Of a stretch of 64,000 nucleotides of DNA, positions 62,535-64,000 are shown one piece after another. Both the position numbers and the translations under genes were made by a program. The notes beneath the pieces were generated by a model, which was not told where the DNA came from, did no database searches, and saw only the letters and a list, made by a program, of their open reading frames with translations. Every line of letters starts with the position of its first letter. The first letter of the stretch is position 1. Source of the DNA: Pirellulaceae bacterium. Its GTDB lineage: Bacteria; Planctomycetota; Planctomycetia; Pirellulales; Pirellulaceae. Location: NCBI GenBank assembly GCA_026004775.1, contig BPJU01000021.1:1-64000 (forward strand), given 5' to 3'.

Positions 62535-63587
62535 CTAACTCGTGCTAGCCCAGTCCAACCATTTTCTCCAAACTTTTTCTGATTCCTGTATCAAGGCTTT
62601 ACGCCAGGAGGAGTGTGCCGGGACGAAAACGTGTTTCAATCGTTTCCTCCAAAGAGCCGATTGAGGACCGTCCGGATGCTGATGCCAGAAATGGTTTTCT
62701 TCGGATAAGACCCACAACACGCGCGCCATGGCATAGGTGCCCACTTCGTGTGTGCACCGCCGGACAAACGTGGCCTGACAGCGGCGCGCTAGAGCCGCCA
62801 CCAGTTCACCCCGCGCCGCGTAGGCCGCTTGGGCGGGTCGATGGTTGCCGCCGGTTGCTGGCGTCGCTCGAACACCCTGGTCTCGCCCGGAAATAACTGT
62901 GTCGCCCAATACCAGAGAACGGCCGAACCGGCCAAGCCCGGTATGGAAATCGATGAGTCCAATTACCGTCCGCCCGCTGAGATGCTCTTCGGCCCATGAC
63001 AAGAGTAGAGCCGTTTCTTCCGCCAAGCCATTTCCTCCGTAAAACAGTCCGGTCGGGTATTCGTATTGGCCGGCGGCGATCGCCTGCGCCAAAGGGCCTA
63101 TGCCATAACGCACAGCCCACACCAGTATGCGCGCCAGAAACCAACCAAACGGCCGGCTGTGGCGGCGTCTGCCGGGCAACACCAGCCAAGCAAGTTTGCC
63201 GTACAATGGATCGTTGCCTCGGTAATACTCGGGATTCTCCAAGCAATTTCGGTTGAGGTCCACGTTGAGGCGATTCGTCCGCCGAAGCTGTTCCATCCCG
63301 AATCGATTCACGCCGTGAATCCAAACTGCCGCCACGCCGGCTGCCAGGCGAGGCGCCCGCCGCAAAAGCTCGGTCTGTACCAGCGCACCGGCCAGCCCCT
63401 CCACGCCATGCACTCCGCTGATGTGGACCAGCAACCGGCGTGCATGGAAAGAGCCAAGCCAGGCAATCGCCACCGATGAAGGCCCGCAATCGGCTTCCGC
63501 ACGCTCGAGCGGAAGGTGGATCACCGCAGCATGCTGCCTGTCGGCTGTCTCCAAGAACCGTGCCGTCGTTTCCCGCGCCTCGCTCAT
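62535..63587 (-). CDS. DUF2817 (M14-like) metallopeptidase
   Basis: 350 residues. HISGVHGVEGLAGALVQTEL gives the zinc HxxE, NRLNVDLNRNCLENP and IDFHTGLGRFG follow, and EENHFWHQHP is near the C-terminus. These match DUF2817, a carboxypeptidase-like fold. No signal peptide, so the site of action is unclear. ATG at 63587. The antisense frame is long but is only GC-driven. Confidence 0.87.
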   Translation of the reverse strand: MSEARETTARFLETADRQHAAVIHLPLERAEADCGPSSVAIAWLGSFHARRLLVHISGVHGVEGLAGALVQTELLRRAPRLAAGVAAVWIHGVNRFGMEQLRRTNRLNVDLNRNCLENPEYYRGNDPLYGKLAWLVLPGRRRHSRPFGWFLARILVWAVRYGIGPLAQAIAAGQYEYPTGLFYGGNGLAEETALLLSWAEEHLSGRTVIGLIDFHTGLGRFGRSLVLGDTVISGRDQGVRATPATGGNHRPAQAAYAARGELVAALARRCQATFVRRCTHEVGTYAMARVLWVLSEENHFWHQHPDGPQSALWRKRLKHVFVPAHSSWRKALIQESEKVWRKWLDWASTS

Positions 63588-63823
63588 AAGGTCTTATATC
63601 CTGGCTACGAATCTTATCCTGGAAACGAACCGGCCGTTTGTAAACCCTGCCCGCACCGTTCTTTGGGTGAAAGACCCGCCCCGTTCGGCCAGACGTAGTA
63701 TGACCGCACCCCGGCGGGAATCGTGTCACCGGGTGGGCAGCCATTGCCGGCTGTCGGAATCAGGAGTACAATTTATACATTAACGTGTATTTTTAGCTCG
63801 CCCACTGCCCGGGGAGCCTTGCC

Positions 63824-64000
63824 ATGCTAGAAGCCCGCTTCGGAAGACCGAGCGCGGGGGCACTGGAATCCAGTCCGGCGCTTGTCTTTTATGAGATCAC
63901 TCAAGCCTGTGACCTGGTCTGTCGCCATTGCCGCGCATGTGCTCAAGCCGATCCGCATCCCGGGGAGTTGACGCCCCGCCAGGCGCGGCAACTGGTCGAC
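63824..64000 (+). CDS. radical SAM protein, 5' part only
   Basis: First 59 codons. LVFYEITQACDLVCRHCRAC contains the CxxxCxxC cluster site. The following CAQADPHPGE is typical of radical SAM proteins with C-terminal SPASM-like extensions, but the rest lies beyond the window. ATG at 63824 has a ggggagccttgcc leader. Could belong to a peptide- or cofactor-modifying enzyme; the class cannot be fixed. Confidence 0.85.
   Translation, partial: MLEARFGRPSAGALESSPALVFYEITQACDLVCRHCRACAQADPHPGELTPRQARQLVD

Noticed and set aside
62806-63744. 312-residue minus-strand ORF
   Set aside because: Frame-shifted shadow of the DUF2817 gene with Arg/Gly-rich content.

Overview
The window reads as GC-rich chromosomal DNA of a planctomycete, most like a member of the Pirellulales. 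That is inferred from gene content: two secreted formylglycine sulfatases, a DUF1080 protein, a Zn-ribbon/alpha-alpha toroid protein, PQQ-like propeller and multihaem-TPR proteins, a Gly-rich EF-hand protein, several lipoproteins of unknown function, and very short gene clusters on alternating strands. No rRNA, prophage or CRISPR array was seen. There is one tRNA (Lys, CTT) and one complete insertion sequence (IS630 type).

Layout. 1-5.3 kb: an NAD/ADP-ribose cluster with a nicotinamidase-Nudix fusion, an NadD-like domain running into NAD kinase through a frameshift, and a macrodomain protein, followed by nrdR. 5.8-22 kb: a patatin-like membrane protein, M24 peptidase, a MoxR/DUF58/transglutaminase set (DUF58 is frameshifted and falsely fused to its neighbour), toroid protein, glycosyltransferase, PQQ propeller, DUF2203, a lone nuoI, and csrA with a clear terminator. 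22-32 kb: sulfatase, VWA protein and TlpA-like thioredoxin; then a 0.65-kb duplicated segment whose copies flank about 2.5 kb of inserted DNA (a PIN/DUF2281 toxin-antitoxin pair and an IS630 element); then an operon of a membrane protein, a secreted 12-cysteine peptide and a MauE-like membrane protein, preceded by six perfect 14-bp repeats. 32-41 kb: EF-hand protein, a degenerate MurF/MurE-like pair, a PTS EIIA-like regulator with a receiver-like partner, and an HtrA protease. 42-51 kb: housekeeping block thiL-tsaE-hslV-hslU, isochorismatase, aminotransferase, a MurB with altered catalytic residues, FtsQ-like and CinA. 51-64 kb: seven-haem cytochrome, small unknown proteins, a predicted structured RNA with its own promoter and terminator, NsrR-type regulator with a DUF3365 haem protein, a four-gene sulfatase cluster, a hairpin-rich inverted-repeat element, a DUF2817 protein and the start of a radical SAM gene.

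How it fits together. The most interesting candidate is the thiol-oxidation cassette at 24.8-32.1 kb. MauE-like proteins and TlpA-type thioredoxins are known helpers in making disulfide-rich secreted proteins, and here they sit around a small secreted protein with 12 cysteines. The duplication shows that tlpA once followed this operon directly. Other points of interest are the NAD/ADP-ribose fusions, the 350-nt RNA candidate, and the three cell-wall genes that lost diagnostic catalytic residues. Two ORF breaks (nadD-nadK and DUF58) are each equivalent to one extra nucleotide, so sequence error must be excluded before giving them biological meaning. All functional statements come from reading translated motifs; no database search was possible.
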